From the NCBI RefSeq assembly GCF_040833955.1, contig NZ_CP162133.1, positions 2,584,501 to 2,648,500 on the forward strand: a stretch of DNA of 64,000 nt, in the 5' to 3' direction. A program made the translations under genes and the position numbers. This DNA is from Leptospira sp. WS60.C2 (GTDB lineage: Bacteria; Spirochaetota; Leptospiria; Leptospirales; Leptospiraceae). Position 1 is the first letter of the stretch. Every line of letters starts with the position of its first letter. Below the pieces are notes generated by a model. It worked only from the letters and a program-made list of their open reading frames with translations. It searched no databases and was not told where the DNA came from. Below, piece after piece: positions 49,101-56,446 of the stretch.

Positions 49101-49263
49101 TATCGTTTCTAATTATATACCCACAGCGGCAACATCATGTCTCATCACAAAATCACCTAACGTTCTTTTATCGGATAGTTTTAATGGAATGGGGACAAGG
49201 CCAGGAGGAGATGGAGCCGTATCCATCGGAGCGATCGAATACGACTTACCTTGCACTCCTTAG
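46162..49263 (+). CDS. Beta-helix lipoprotein with N-terminal Ig-like repeats
   Basis: A 1033-residue surface-type protein. The signal FIIFFLFHACIP ends in a lipobox Cys near residue 20. Three repeats of about 80-85 residues follow (about 45-130, 131-220 and 221-300), each ending in a conserved Cys pair with INC/ANC. Then, after an Ig-like bridge, from about residue 410 comes a DUF1565-type start (YVSDVGGLDGNDGLTTATPK) and a long right-handed beta-helix with Asn/Ser/Gly-rich turns and NNW/ENN rungs. Probably exposed on the outer membrane and binding polysaccharide, though no ligand is evident. Confidence 0.8.
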   Translation: MVINQLKKFVFIIFFLFHACIPSLSKNFMQSVSDFLQLRSILNPGPFQITVRVSGLVGSGLTLSLNSGLSSLTVNTDGDYSFPSQLLTGQSFTVTITNQPVLPTQTCSVSGGSGVIGFGNINSIIVNCDPLRYTLGGTISGLDGATGLTLTNAFDGSTLPVAVASGTFAFTQTYVSGSTYNVTVTTQPNHPVQNCIVTNGSGTFASANITNITINCTSTAFPIEITAIGIGSGILRLSNNGSETIDITTNGLHRFPTNLPPSSTYKIQIVSSPPEHQCVLSSSAGIVAGTVSIQANCFSILTYKPRNGGVLLPNESIRLVFSAEVNTGSCSGSTGTLSNTTLALPVNFTLATTNLANDTLLATPAPTDTWQAGHRNLTLNCVTNVGSHPLSTNITLSYLIPSNIRYVSDVGGLDGNDGLTTATPKRNIQAAIDSFGGCPTGDCAVLVAQGSYDPAAIADRILLASGISLFGSYEPGFSDWKPEDKDSTILMDTVPASCAAATASNPCASIVADATITTPVVISGFTILSGDTAPHMAGVFINSTNNVRLIDNVIKAGKGMDGSAGVNAINSSPVILLNQIDGGSCTMSACTAAGLLFSSSSLIAPFIVGNRVDGGSPPLTLSNASSVGLRYSGSVGINVTNIRQNIFTAKNLNVVEAVSTTKSFAFEIGTTSNSSTGILANNQFNHGQAHRSYGIYIQSATSLQIGSATEGNLITGAADSISESIGIRITTFPLTIRRNTINLGSTLRNAGLNTTAGIYFDNSGGGNSIIENNRIIGGSATEVANSASSILHGIYAPTLGASSSISGNLIRLGSSTGGTSSLVAGITTSNSGAALIANNWIQNGTSNGNARGINLSSIFSPLRIFHNTVSSGSNTPGNDAAIYITGFSNSMLIENNILLMNADAVGNACIFNVNGSSGAIRYNVFYNCANFVSQGVSNYTELCTGGVPGGTGCLVPLPMGTVANFGNNLNLNPNLVTNFGIVSNYIPTAATSCLITKSPNVLLSDSFNGMGTRPGGDGAVSIGAIEYDLPCTP

Positions 49264-49287
49264 TGTATGTAGGAATCTACAGCAAAG

Positions 49288-50328
49288 TTATGGGAGTACG
49301 TAGATACCAATTCGATCATTGTATAAACTTCCAATATACAATTTACGACGTTTTTCAAGAACGCTTGTGATGTCTTTTAAATGTTCTCCCGTTGGATCTT
49401 GAACCGTCATGAGGACTTTCCCATTCCCATCCATCTTCAAGGCATACCCATAGGGTTGTGCTTTCGGCCATAAAAACTTAGGTAAAAAATAAATCATTTT
49501 TTTCACCGCTGGGGAAGGATGCATATGGTCCATTCGGTCATTTCTCACAGTGAAAAGTGCGACCCAAAACTCACCATTCTCATTTCGAGTGATGTTGTCT
49601 GGGAATCCAGGAAGGTTTTCAATGACAACTTCAGAAGTTCCTTTCTTAGGACCTTTTAACCAAAGTTTTGTGATTCTGTATCGATACGTTTCATTTACTA
49701 AAAGATAGTCTTCATTTTTAGATAGAGCAATCCCATTTGCAAAGTACAAATTATCCAATAATAGTTCAGTCTCTTTTGTTTTTGGATCATACACAAAAAC
49801 TCTGCCGTAAGGTCTTGCTTCTAACAAATCATAAAGATATTCTTTTTGTTCGTAAATAGATGCATCCGAAAAGTAAATTTTTCCATCTTGTGCAATGTCT
49901 AAATCATCGGTAAAACGGAAAGGAACACCTTTATATTCTGAAACCAAAGTTGTGATCTTTCCGGACTTGTCCATGGAAAGTAGGCCCTTGTATGCATCAG
50001 CGATGATTAGGTTTCCTGCTTTATCAAACTGTACACCTAGTGGTCGACCAGATGTTTTGGCAATTGCTTTGATTTCTCCTTTGAGTGTAATCCGAATGAT
50101 ACGGCCATCACGATCCCCACCATAGATGGTTCCATCATTGTCCACATCAAGGGATTCAAGTCCTTCTACCTTTCCAATTGCCAGAAGAATTGATCTTTGT
50201 AATTCCGTATTAGGTTCATATACTCCGATTGGCTCTGGTTTGACAGGCGGTACATAAGCAACAGGAGAGAAAGTTCGACAAGAAACGAACCCAAGAACTA
50301 ATAAAATATAAAAGAATATACGTTTCAT
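49288..50328 (-). CDS. Strictosidine synthase/SMP-30-like lipoprotein
   Basis: A 346-residue six-bladed propeller protein. MKRIFFYILLVLGFVSCRT is a lipoprotein signal with Cys-17. Blade motifs include LESLDVDNDGTIYGGDRDGRI, GVQFDKAGNLIIADAYKGL and FPDNITRNENGEFWVAL, as in strictosidine-synthase-like/APMAP proteins, usually lactone or ester hydrolases. Its ATG overlaps the acyltransferase stop as ATGA. It is the last gene of the minus-strand array that starts beyond the right edge. Confidence 0.85.
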   Translation of the reverse strand: MKRIFFYILLVLGFVSCRTFSPVAYVPPVKPEPIGVYEPNTELQRSILLAIGKVEGLESLDVDNDGTIYGGDRDGRIIRITLKGEIKAIAKTSGRPLGVQFDKAGNLIIADAYKGLLSMDKSGKITTLVSEYKGVPFRFTDDLDIAQDGKIYFSDASIYEQKEYLYDLLEARPYGRVFVYDPKTKETELLLDNLYFANGIALSKNEDYLLVNETYRYRITKLWLKGPKKGTSEVVIENLPGFPDNITRNENGEFWVALFTVRNDRMDHMHPSPAVKKMIYFLPKFLWPKAQPYGYALKMDGNGKVLMTVQDPTGEHLKDITSVLEKRRKLYIGSLYNDRIGIYVLP

Positions 50329-51203
50329 TTCGAAGCCATCTCCTTTTCAATAAGGGCATCTTTGATTACCCATCTTTCATCAACCCAACGTTTCATTTTT
50401 TTGGACATAGGCGCAAATTGTTCGTTCTCTTCGATAGGGACTTCATCCCTAGGAATCACATCCACAAACACTTTCAACTTTCGAATTTTACCACGCATCA
50501 AATCAAGGAAACTAGGATTCTCAGTAGGATAAACAATCGTTAAATCAATAAAAGCATCAAGCGAATTTCTAAGCGAAGTGGAAACAACAGAGATCCCTCC
50601 ACTGTGAGGACGTAGTAGGTGTTTATAAGGGTTTTTCTTTAACAGTTTTTTCATTCGCTCAGGTGTGCGCCTAGTGCCTTCCAAAAAATTTAGAATGGAA
50701 AAGGGCATACCGTTAAATTTTTCACAGACTTTTTTCACGTTTTCCAAATCTTTCGATGCAAGCTCAGGATTTTTTTTCAACTGTTCCCGACTGCTACGTT
50801 TCACAAAAGGAAAATCTAGAGCAAGCCAGGCATGACCTAAAACAGGAACATATTTTAATGAATCTTTGATGAAAAATCGGATCAGAGGAATTTTTCTATT
50901 TAATACAGACTGTATAATGTAAATGTCAGACCATGATTGATGATTACAAATAATCATATAACTTCCATTTGATTTGAGGTCTTGAAAATTCTCACCGATG
51001 ACTTCAAATTGGACTCCGTATAAAAATCTAGAGATACGATAGTTATTCTCGATCCAAGCTTCTCCTACTTTTACAAGCAAACGATCTCCAAACCTTCGCA
51101 AAGATCCAGTTGTCAATAGTTTCCAAATATAAAGTGGATACATAGTTGGAATGATCCAAACTAAGTTTAAAAGAAACAATATGTATGCGATGATTAAACC
51201 CAA
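50325..51203 (-). CDS. PlsC-like acyltransferase
   Basis: A 292-residue membrane-bound acyltransferase. Motif I is NHQSWSD (His-x4-Asp, about residue 89), motif III is FLEGTRRTPE, and an N-terminal hydrophobic helix (about 2-25) anchors it. The layout is that of the YihG/1-acylglycerol-3-phosphate acyltransferase group, so the substrate is probably lysophosphatidate, though the exact lipid is not shown. It is 1 base from the PP2C gene upstream and overlaps the propeller gene downstream. Confidence 0.87.
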   Translation of the reverse strand: MGLIIAYILFLLNLVWIIPTMYPLYIWKLLTTGSLRRFGDRLLVKVGEAWIENNYRISRFLYGVQFEVIGENFQDLKSNGSYMIICNHQSWSDIYIIQSVLNRKIPLIRFFIKDSLKYVPVLGHAWLALDFPFVKRSSREQLKKNPELASKDLENVKKVCEKFNGMPFSILNFLEGTRRTPERMKKLLKKNPYKHLLRPHSGGISVVSTSLRNSLDAFIDLTIVYPTENPSFLDLMRGKIRKLKVFVDVIPRDEVPIEENEQFAPMSKKMKRWVDERWVIKDALIEKEMASK

Positions 51204-51204
51204 A

Positions 51205-52449
51205 TTAAACTCCTAATTCATACGAAGTGCCAATACCGAGAATGGTCACGTCATCCATCATTGGGGTATTTCCCCGAAACGAATGGAACTGCTCCATCAG
51301 ATAGTGAACAGTATCAACTAAACTTAGTCCTAAACTCTTAGCAGATAAAAAACTGGAAAGCAATTTGGATTCACCGAGTAAAAAACCTGCCTCATTTTCT
51401 TGCTCCAAATAGCCATCAGAAATCATAAACAAACGATCCCCAAGTCCAAACGGTAAATTAGAATCCATATATTCGACATCCTTCTCAAGACCAAGCATAA
51501 GACCCGACTCGTTTAGAGGGATGACTTCCGATTTGCTCAAAACATACGGCTCATTATGACCTGCTGATGCATAAACGAGTGAATTTTCTTCTAATCTCAA
51601 ATCCACGATCACAGCCGTGAACTGATTTGATTTTTTACCATAACGATCGATAAAGATTTGGTTTAATGCGTACAAAACATCAGAAGGATTCGGAGCAATG
51701 TGTTTAATGTGATCATATTCTGCTTTGATCGCCATCGTAATGAGTGCCGCTTGTACACCGTGCCCGATGGCATCTGCCAAAAACAAACGAATTTTAGATT
51801 TGTCCAAACGGATCACATCGAAAATATCACCACCCACTTCCGCCATTGGCTCAAATTTCGAAGCAAAATCCAAATGAGCAATGTGCCGTAAACCCAAAGG
51901 CAATATATTCCTCTGGATTGTTTTTGCTGTTTCCAAGTCTTCTTGTATGATTTTAAGAGATTGAGTGAGTTTTGCTGTTCGTTCTTTTACCATCAATTCA
52001 AGAGTCTCATTTTGTAAGCGTAACTCTTTGTTTTTTTGGATCAGAACCTTGTTTTCTCTTTGTTCTGCATTTCTAATTCTTGCAGTTAACAATTTCATTA
52101 AAGTCAAAGTTGATTCGGGACTTGTTTGGATGAGTCGATGAAAATCTTCCCTAGTTAACTTATATAAAACGGAATCCTCTTTTGTTGTAATGTTAACTGT
52201 TCTTGGCGCAGAATCAATTAAGGAAATTTCACCAAAATAATCACCTGCAACTAAATCTCCAATCACAAGAATGTCTTGTTTTGATTCATCCAGATATTTC
52301 CAAACTTTAACACTTCCAGATTCAATGAAATAAAAGGAATCACCTAACGTATATTGCTCGATTACCAAAGCTTCCGATTGATACTCAACTTTTTTCATTT
52401 CCTTTTTTAGGAAACCTAAGTCGAGAGTTAGTTTTTCATCGGAGCTCAT
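51205..52449 (-). CDS. cNMP-binding SpoIIE-type PP2C phosphatase
   Basis: A 414-residue soluble protein. Residues about 15-130 are a cyclic-nucleotide-binding domain (LGDSFYFIESGSVKVWKYL, YFGEISLIDSAPR). A coiled coil (about 135-185) follows, then a SpoIIE-type PP2C phosphatase (about 195-405) with EVGGDIFDV and LFLADAIGHGVQAALI, whose Asp residues bind the two Mn ions. It should dephosphorylate a partner, typically an anti-anti-sigma protein, under cyclic nucleotide control. No STAS-domain partner is in the window. Confidence 0.9.
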   Translation of the reverse strand: MSSDEKLTLDLGFLKKEMKKVEYQSEALVIEQYTLGDSFYFIESGSVKVWKYLDESKQDILVIGDLVAGDYFGEISLIDSAPRTVNITTKEDSVLYKLTREDFHRLIQTSPESTLTLMKLLTARIRNAEQRENKVLIQKNKELRLQNETLELMVKERTAKLTQSLKIIQEDLETAKTIQRNILPLGLRHIAHLDFASKFEPMAEVGGDIFDVIRLDKSKIRLFLADAIGHGVQAALITMAIKAEYDHIKHIAPNPSDVLYALNQIFIDRYGKKSNQFTAVIVDLRLEENSLVYASAGHNEPYVLSKSEVIPLNESGLMLGLEKDVEYMDSNLPFGLGDRLFMISDGYLEQENEAGFLLGESKLLSSFLSAKSLGLSLVDTVHYLMEQFHSFRGNTPMMDDVTILGIGTSYELGV

Positions 52450-52454
52450 ATTTT

Positions 52455-52817
52455 TTATTCTGGTTCGCGATTTACGGCATCTATTGTAAATGCTGGTTTA
52501 CAAACAGACCAATATTCTGCATCTTCCGAGAATGGATTGGAATATCTAACCCTTGATCCTTTTTTGATTAAAATCGATTCCCCAGCAGAGAGAACTAATG
52601 TTTCACCATCCACTTCAATTTGTTTTTTCCCTCTCACCATCAATGTCCACTCATCAAATTGAGGATATTGAAAAGGTTCTCCCCAACCAGGAGGTGCAAT
52701 CATATGAGCAATAGACACTTCACTGGTATTAGTTGATGGTATTCCAAAGTGTTCCTCTATCGTTTTATTGCCAGGAACAGGAATGATCATTGGATTTTTT
52801 TGATGAATATAAGCCAT
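52455..52817 (-). CDS. Small cupin-domain protein
   Basis: A 120-residue single cupin: a double-stranded beta-helix core with EPFQYPQFDEWTLMVRGKKQ and ESILIKKGSRVRYSNPF. The usual metal-binding HxH of motif 1 is replaced by FDEW, so metal binding is doubtful. Its role is unknown. It lies 1 base after the SDR gene and 5 bases before the phosphatase gene. Confidence 0.8.
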   Translation of the reverse strand: MAYIHQKNPMIIPVPGNKTIEEHFGIPSTNTSEVSIAHMIAPPGWGEPFQYPQFDEWTLMVRGKKQIEVDGETLVLSAGESILIKKGSRVRYSNPFSEDAEYWSVCKPAFTIDAVNREPE

Positions 52818-52818
52818 A

Positions 52819-53676
52819 CTAGTTACCTGGAAATTTAAAAGCGTATTTATGTTTGATTAGATCTTCCGTATATGTCCACAAATTCCTTCTGGCTACTTTA
52901 TCATACGAAACCGGAGAACTTTTTGCTTCTTTCTTTTTTACAAAATATTTCCCAGAAACGTTATTTAGGTTTGGATCAGTCGCAAGATAAATTGAAGTTT
53001 CCGCACCCTTTTCTTCTGAAATGGCAAAAATATTTTGCGCGAATGTCAAAACCACTTTCGTGAGACCGTCATTGTTTTGTCCAAATTTGGTTTTAACAAA
53101 ACCAGGATGTAAACAATTCACTGTAATCTTAGTTTGGTTTAATCGCTCTGCTAATTCGTAGGTGAAATAGATATTCATTAATTTTGATCGTTGGTATTGT
53201 TTCCAACCTGAATAGTTGGTTTCCCCCATTAGATCATTAAATTCCAAAGAGACACCTTCATGTGCCCTCGAAGCAACATTAATGATACGAGCTTGGCTAG
53301 CATTTTTTAAGGAAGGAAGTAATCCCAATGCCAATATGAAATAGTTTAAGTGATTTAAAGCAAAAGTTGCTTCTAACCCCTCGTTGGTAACGACTCGTTT
53401 ATCAAAATAAGCACCTGCATTGTTTAATAATACATCAATTTTAGGATGATTATTTCTGATTTTTTCCGCTAACGCAAATGTTTCTTTGGCAAGAGATAAA
53501 TCAGCCACATAAGGATGCACTTTAACACCGTGGACTTCTAAACTGTAAACAAGTGCAGAAAGTTTGTCTGGGTTTCTGCCAACTAAAATTAATTCATTTT
53601 TTGATTTTGCAAATGAATGGGCACATACTCTTCCAATTCCATCCGTTGCACCGGTGACTAAGATCAATTGACTCAT
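52819..53676 (-). CDS. Short-chain dehydrogenase/reductase
   Basis: A 285-residue NAD(P)-dependent oxidoreductase. GATDGIGR is the cofactor loop, NNAGAYFD the structural motif, and the catalytic Tyr-x3-Lys is WKQYQRSKLMN. The shape is close to retinol-dehydrogenase-like SDRs. The substrate is unknown. Its ATG overlaps the stop of the 7TM histidine kinase upstream as ATGA. Confidence 0.88.
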   Translation of the reverse strand: MSQLILVTGATDGIGRVCAHSFAKSKNELILVGRNPDKLSALVYSLEVHGVKVHPYVADLSLAKETFALAEKIRNNHPKIDVLLNNAGAYFDKRVVTNEGLEATFALNHLNYFILALGLLPSLKNASQARIINVASRAHEGVSLEFNDLMGETNYSGWKQYQRSKLMNIYFTYELAERLNQTKITVNCLHPGFVKTKFGQNNDGLTKVVLTFAQNIFAISEEKGAETSIYLATDPNLNNVSGKYFVKKKEAKSSPVSYDKVARRNLWTYTEDLIKHKYAFKFPGN

Positions 53677-55454
53677 ATAAAAGTCTCCTCTTCTTCTTTT
53701 TTAGGAATACTAAACTGAAATACAGAACCTGAAGCTCCATCACTATCCGCTGATAAAGTCCCACCATTGACAGTTACAAACTCTGAACACAATAATAAAC
53801 CAATTCCATTCCCAGTTTCACCCTGTGTTCCAATCGATTTGATCACTTCCCCTGGTTTGAATAACTTATCAATGGTTGTTTTGGACATTCCAACACCAAA
53901 ATCACGAATCGAAACCAACCAATGAAAACCAGTGTCAATCGCAGAGATTTGAATCTTTGAATTTTGATGACTGAATTTTAGTGCATTTGAAATTAAATTG
54001 CGAATCACTGTGATAATCATTCTATCATCACAATATACCATTGCATGATTAGGGATGTTTATCTCGAACTGAATGCCTTTATTTTTAGCACTCAAAGAAA
54101 AGAGTTCCACACATTCCGATACAATCGAATCTAAACGATAATAATTGGGGCGAAACTCTTCTTGTCCTCGTTGTAACTTAGACCACTCTAGTAAATTTTC
54201 TAAAAGAGAAAAAACTGATTCCGTTGCATCAAGCAGAGATTGAGTCATTCCCGCCAATGCATCTTCTTTCTTTTTCATGTCCTCGTTCAAAACTTTGAGT
54301 AACATTTTGATGCCTGCAAGAGGGCCACGTAAGTCGTGTGAAATGATAGATAAAAATCGATCTTTTGTTCCGTTGGCAACAAGGAGTTCACGATTCACAT
54401 TTGCCATTTGTTTTTCTAAATTTCTTTGTTCCGTATTGTCGCGAAAAACAAGTACCATCCCAATTTTTTTCCGGTTCGAATCACGGATTTGTTTGGCGGT
54501 AACTTCCCAGAATTTACCATCTTTTTCCCATGTCCACTTCGATATGGTTCTCTTCTCAGACAAATGATCCAATTTGGTGATGACTTCAGGAGTTTGAAGA
54601 AAAAACAATTTGTGAGATACCAAAGCCACCTTTTTGTCTTTGATCGAAAATAAGTTTTCAGCTGAGCTATTCCAATCCACAACTCGATTGTTGAAATCTA
54701 AAATAACGACTGCTTCATCTAATTCATCAACGATCTCACTTCTTACCAAAGGAAGGAGGTCAAACATACGATAATATCCAATCGCAAAAAAGATCAAAAT
54801 TGCCTGCATTGTACTCATAACGGCCGTTATGTTCAAACCAGGTAATGGACGGACTCCTACTTTATGCAAAATAGCAGTCACCCAAATGAATAAAAATGAG
54901 ATGAGGATCAGTAAGTATCGATTGCGTTCCGTGTCTTTTGACTGAAGGATTCCTCTCAAAAGAAGGATTCCAACAAAAATTGACCAGAAAAAAGAAAGCA
55001 GATAAGATGCTATAAATCCGCCTACATTGGTTTCCTGAATCCATTGGATTCTTCCGTTCACATTGATTAGATATGTATCCAAAGTTAGTGTTTTGAAAAT
55101 TGGATCGAGAGCACAAACAGCTAACGTAAATAAAGGTTGGATTATAATAATGACCCAGAACCTTCTTGTGAGAAGATGTTGATTATTTGTAAATTCGATG
55201 GAAACAAGAACCATTCCAACATTTGCAATCGCAACACCAATATAAAGCAAACTAACAAATGTTTTATGTAAATCTGGTGTAATATAGATAAAATCTAAAC
55301 CATAAAACCCAGTCCACATCATGGAACCAAGAACTAGAATCAATAAATATTTAACTAAATTAAGGCGGAAGGATTTAAGAACAAACAGCCCCAATCCTAA
55401 ATTGAAGCTGAAAGCTAGAAAGAGAAGAACGCTATAAGGATGAAATTGCCACAA
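53673..55454 (-). CDS. 7TM-PAS sensor histidine kinase
   Basis: A 593-residue membrane kinase: about seven helices in residues 1-230 (7TM sensor type), a PAS domain (about 240-350: DELDEAVVILDFNNRVVDWN), a HisKA with FLSIISHDLRGPLAGIK (phosphoacceptor His near 385) and HATPase (about 470-585) with RNLISNALKFSHQN, IRDFGVGMS and GNGIGLLLCSEF. The start codon is TTG, right after the bactofilin stop, so it is translated with that gene. No response regulator is visible. Confidence 0.9.
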   Translation of the reverse strand: MWQFHPYSVLLFLAFSFNLGLGLFVLKSFRLNLVKYLLILVLGSMMWTGFYGLDFIYITPDLHKTFVSLLYIGVAIANVGMVLVSIEFTNNQHLLTRRFWVIIIIQPLFTLAVCALDPIFKTLTLDTYLINVNGRIQWIQETNVGGFIASYLLSFFWSIFVGILLLRGILQSKDTERNRYLLILISFLFIWVTAILHKVGVRPLPGLNITAVMSTMQAILIFFAIGYYRMFDLLPLVRSEIVDELDEAVVILDFNNRVVDWNSSAENLFSIKDKKVALVSHKLFFLQTPEVITKLDHLSEKRTISKWTWEKDGKFWEVTAKQIRDSNRKKIGMVLVFRDNTEQRNLEKQMANVNRELLVANGTKDRFLSIISHDLRGPLAGIKMLLKVLNEDMKKKEDALAGMTQSLLDATESVFSLLENLLEWSKLQRGQEEFRPNYYRLDSIVSECVELFSLSAKNKGIQFEINIPNHAMVYCDDRMIITVIRNLISNALKFSHQNSKIQISAIDTGFHWLVSIRDFGVGMSKTTIDKLFKPGEVIKSIGTQGETGNGIGLLLCSEFVTVNGGTLSADSDGASGSVFQFSIPKKEEEETFI

Positions 55455-55455
55455 A

Positions 55456-55824
55456 CTAGGTCTCTTCGCTGCTTAACATTTCGCAGTTACCATCAAAGAC
55501 AACACCATCTGCGATTTGAAGTTTTGCAGTGCGAATGTTTCCTTGCACTTTGCCTGTAGACAACATTTCTAACCTTTGTGTTGCGGTTACGTTACCAATG
55601 ACCGTTCCTCCCACAACAACAGTTCCTGCTTTGATATTTGCTTTGACACGCGCCCCTTCGCTAATCACTAAATAACCGTCTGAAATAATTTCACCAGTGA
55701 AATCTCCAGAGATTTGAAGAGGTTTTTTGAAAGCCAAAGTTCCACTGAAGGCAGTTTCTTTTCCTAGTATCGTTGCGATCACACCGTGTTCGGTAATGGT
55801 TGGTTGCATTTCTTTTTTTGACAT
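55456..55824 (-). CDS. Bactofilin
   Basis: A 122-residue bactofilin: polymerising right-handed beta-helix scaffold. The typical core is GTLAFKKPLQISGDFTGEII, SEGARVKANIKAGTVVVGG and VIGNVTATQRLEM. Bactofilins help shape cells or localise partners in spirochaetes and others. It stands 5 bases after a TPR gene and directly before the 7TM kinase. Confidence 0.9.
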   Translation of the reverse strand: MSKKEMQPTITEHGVIATILGKETAFSGTLAFKKPLQISGDFTGEIISDGYLVISEGARVKANIKAGTVVVGGTVIGNVTATQRLEMLSTGKVQGNIRTAKLQIADGVVFDGNCEMLSSEET

Positions 55825-55829
55825 AGTTC

Positions 55830-56054
55830 CTATTTTGTTTTCATGTTATACACTCCGTCCCAATCTTCAGGAGGAGGATCTGCGATATAATCATCACAAC
55901 GTTCAATATAAAGTTTAGAAGGACCGTCTTCTGGGTGAATCGCTAATGCTTTTTTGAATTCTTCTTTCGCTTCCACAAACTTACGTGATTTGTACAATGT
56001 TAGTCCTTGGTTGTAATGAACAAGCACTGATTTCATTTTCTCGCTAACGATCAT
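55830..56054 (-). CDS. Small TPR-motif protein
   Basis: A 74-residue protein, one and a half tetratricopeptide-type helical hairpins (NQGLTLYKSRKFVEAKEEFK), with an acidic-proline C-terminus (DPPPEDWDGV). This piece resembles the short TPR segment found next to adenylate cyclase domains in Leptospira proteins, here as a free gene. It starts one base before the AcpS stop. Confidence 0.7.
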   Translation of the reverse strand: MIVSEKMKSVLVHYNQGLTLYKSRKFVEAKEEFKKALAIHPEDGPSKLYIERCDDYIADPPPEDWDGVYNMKTK

Positions 56055-56438
56055 TTATTTGGGCTCCTTAAAGAATACGACAACAGCGGTGGAATAGTGG
56101 TCGGCGTGGCTAATCGACACTGAACTACCCGTAAATCCTTTCTCACGGAAAAACTTCTCAGTTTTCCCATGGATGACTAGCGTTTTTTTCCCGAAATTGG
56201 TTCCCGCAAGTTCAATCTCACGCATATCAGCGACTTGGCCTGGCTCCAGATCCAGGGCTTTGATCACGGCTTCTTTGCAAGCAAATCGACCCGCTAAAAA
56301 AGGCACAGGGTCTTTATGTTTATGGCAATACTCCACTTCGTCTTCGGTGAAGACTCGCTTCAAAAACCGATCCCCGTGTTTTTGTAATAATTCCCGAATT
56401 CGCTCGTTTTCGACAATGTCGTTCCCGACTGATAACAT
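56055..56438 (-). CDS. acpS: Holo-[acyl-carrier-protein] synthase
   Basis: Attaches the 4'-phosphopantetheine arm to acyl carrier protein. SVGNDIVENERI holds the metal-binding Asp, RFACKEAVIKAL the second ligand region, and SISHADHYSTAVVVF the C-terminal strand. It has 127 residues, the usual size. It follows the giant kinase gene by 8 bases on the same strand. Confidence 0.94.
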   Translation of the reverse strand: MLSVGNDIVENERIRELLQKHGDRFLKRVFTEDEVEYCHKHKDPVPFLAGRFACKEAVIKALDLEPGQVADMREIELAGTNFGKKTLVIHGKTEKFFREKGFTGSSVSISHADHYSTAVVVFFKEPK

Positions 56439-56446
56439 AAGTAGAT

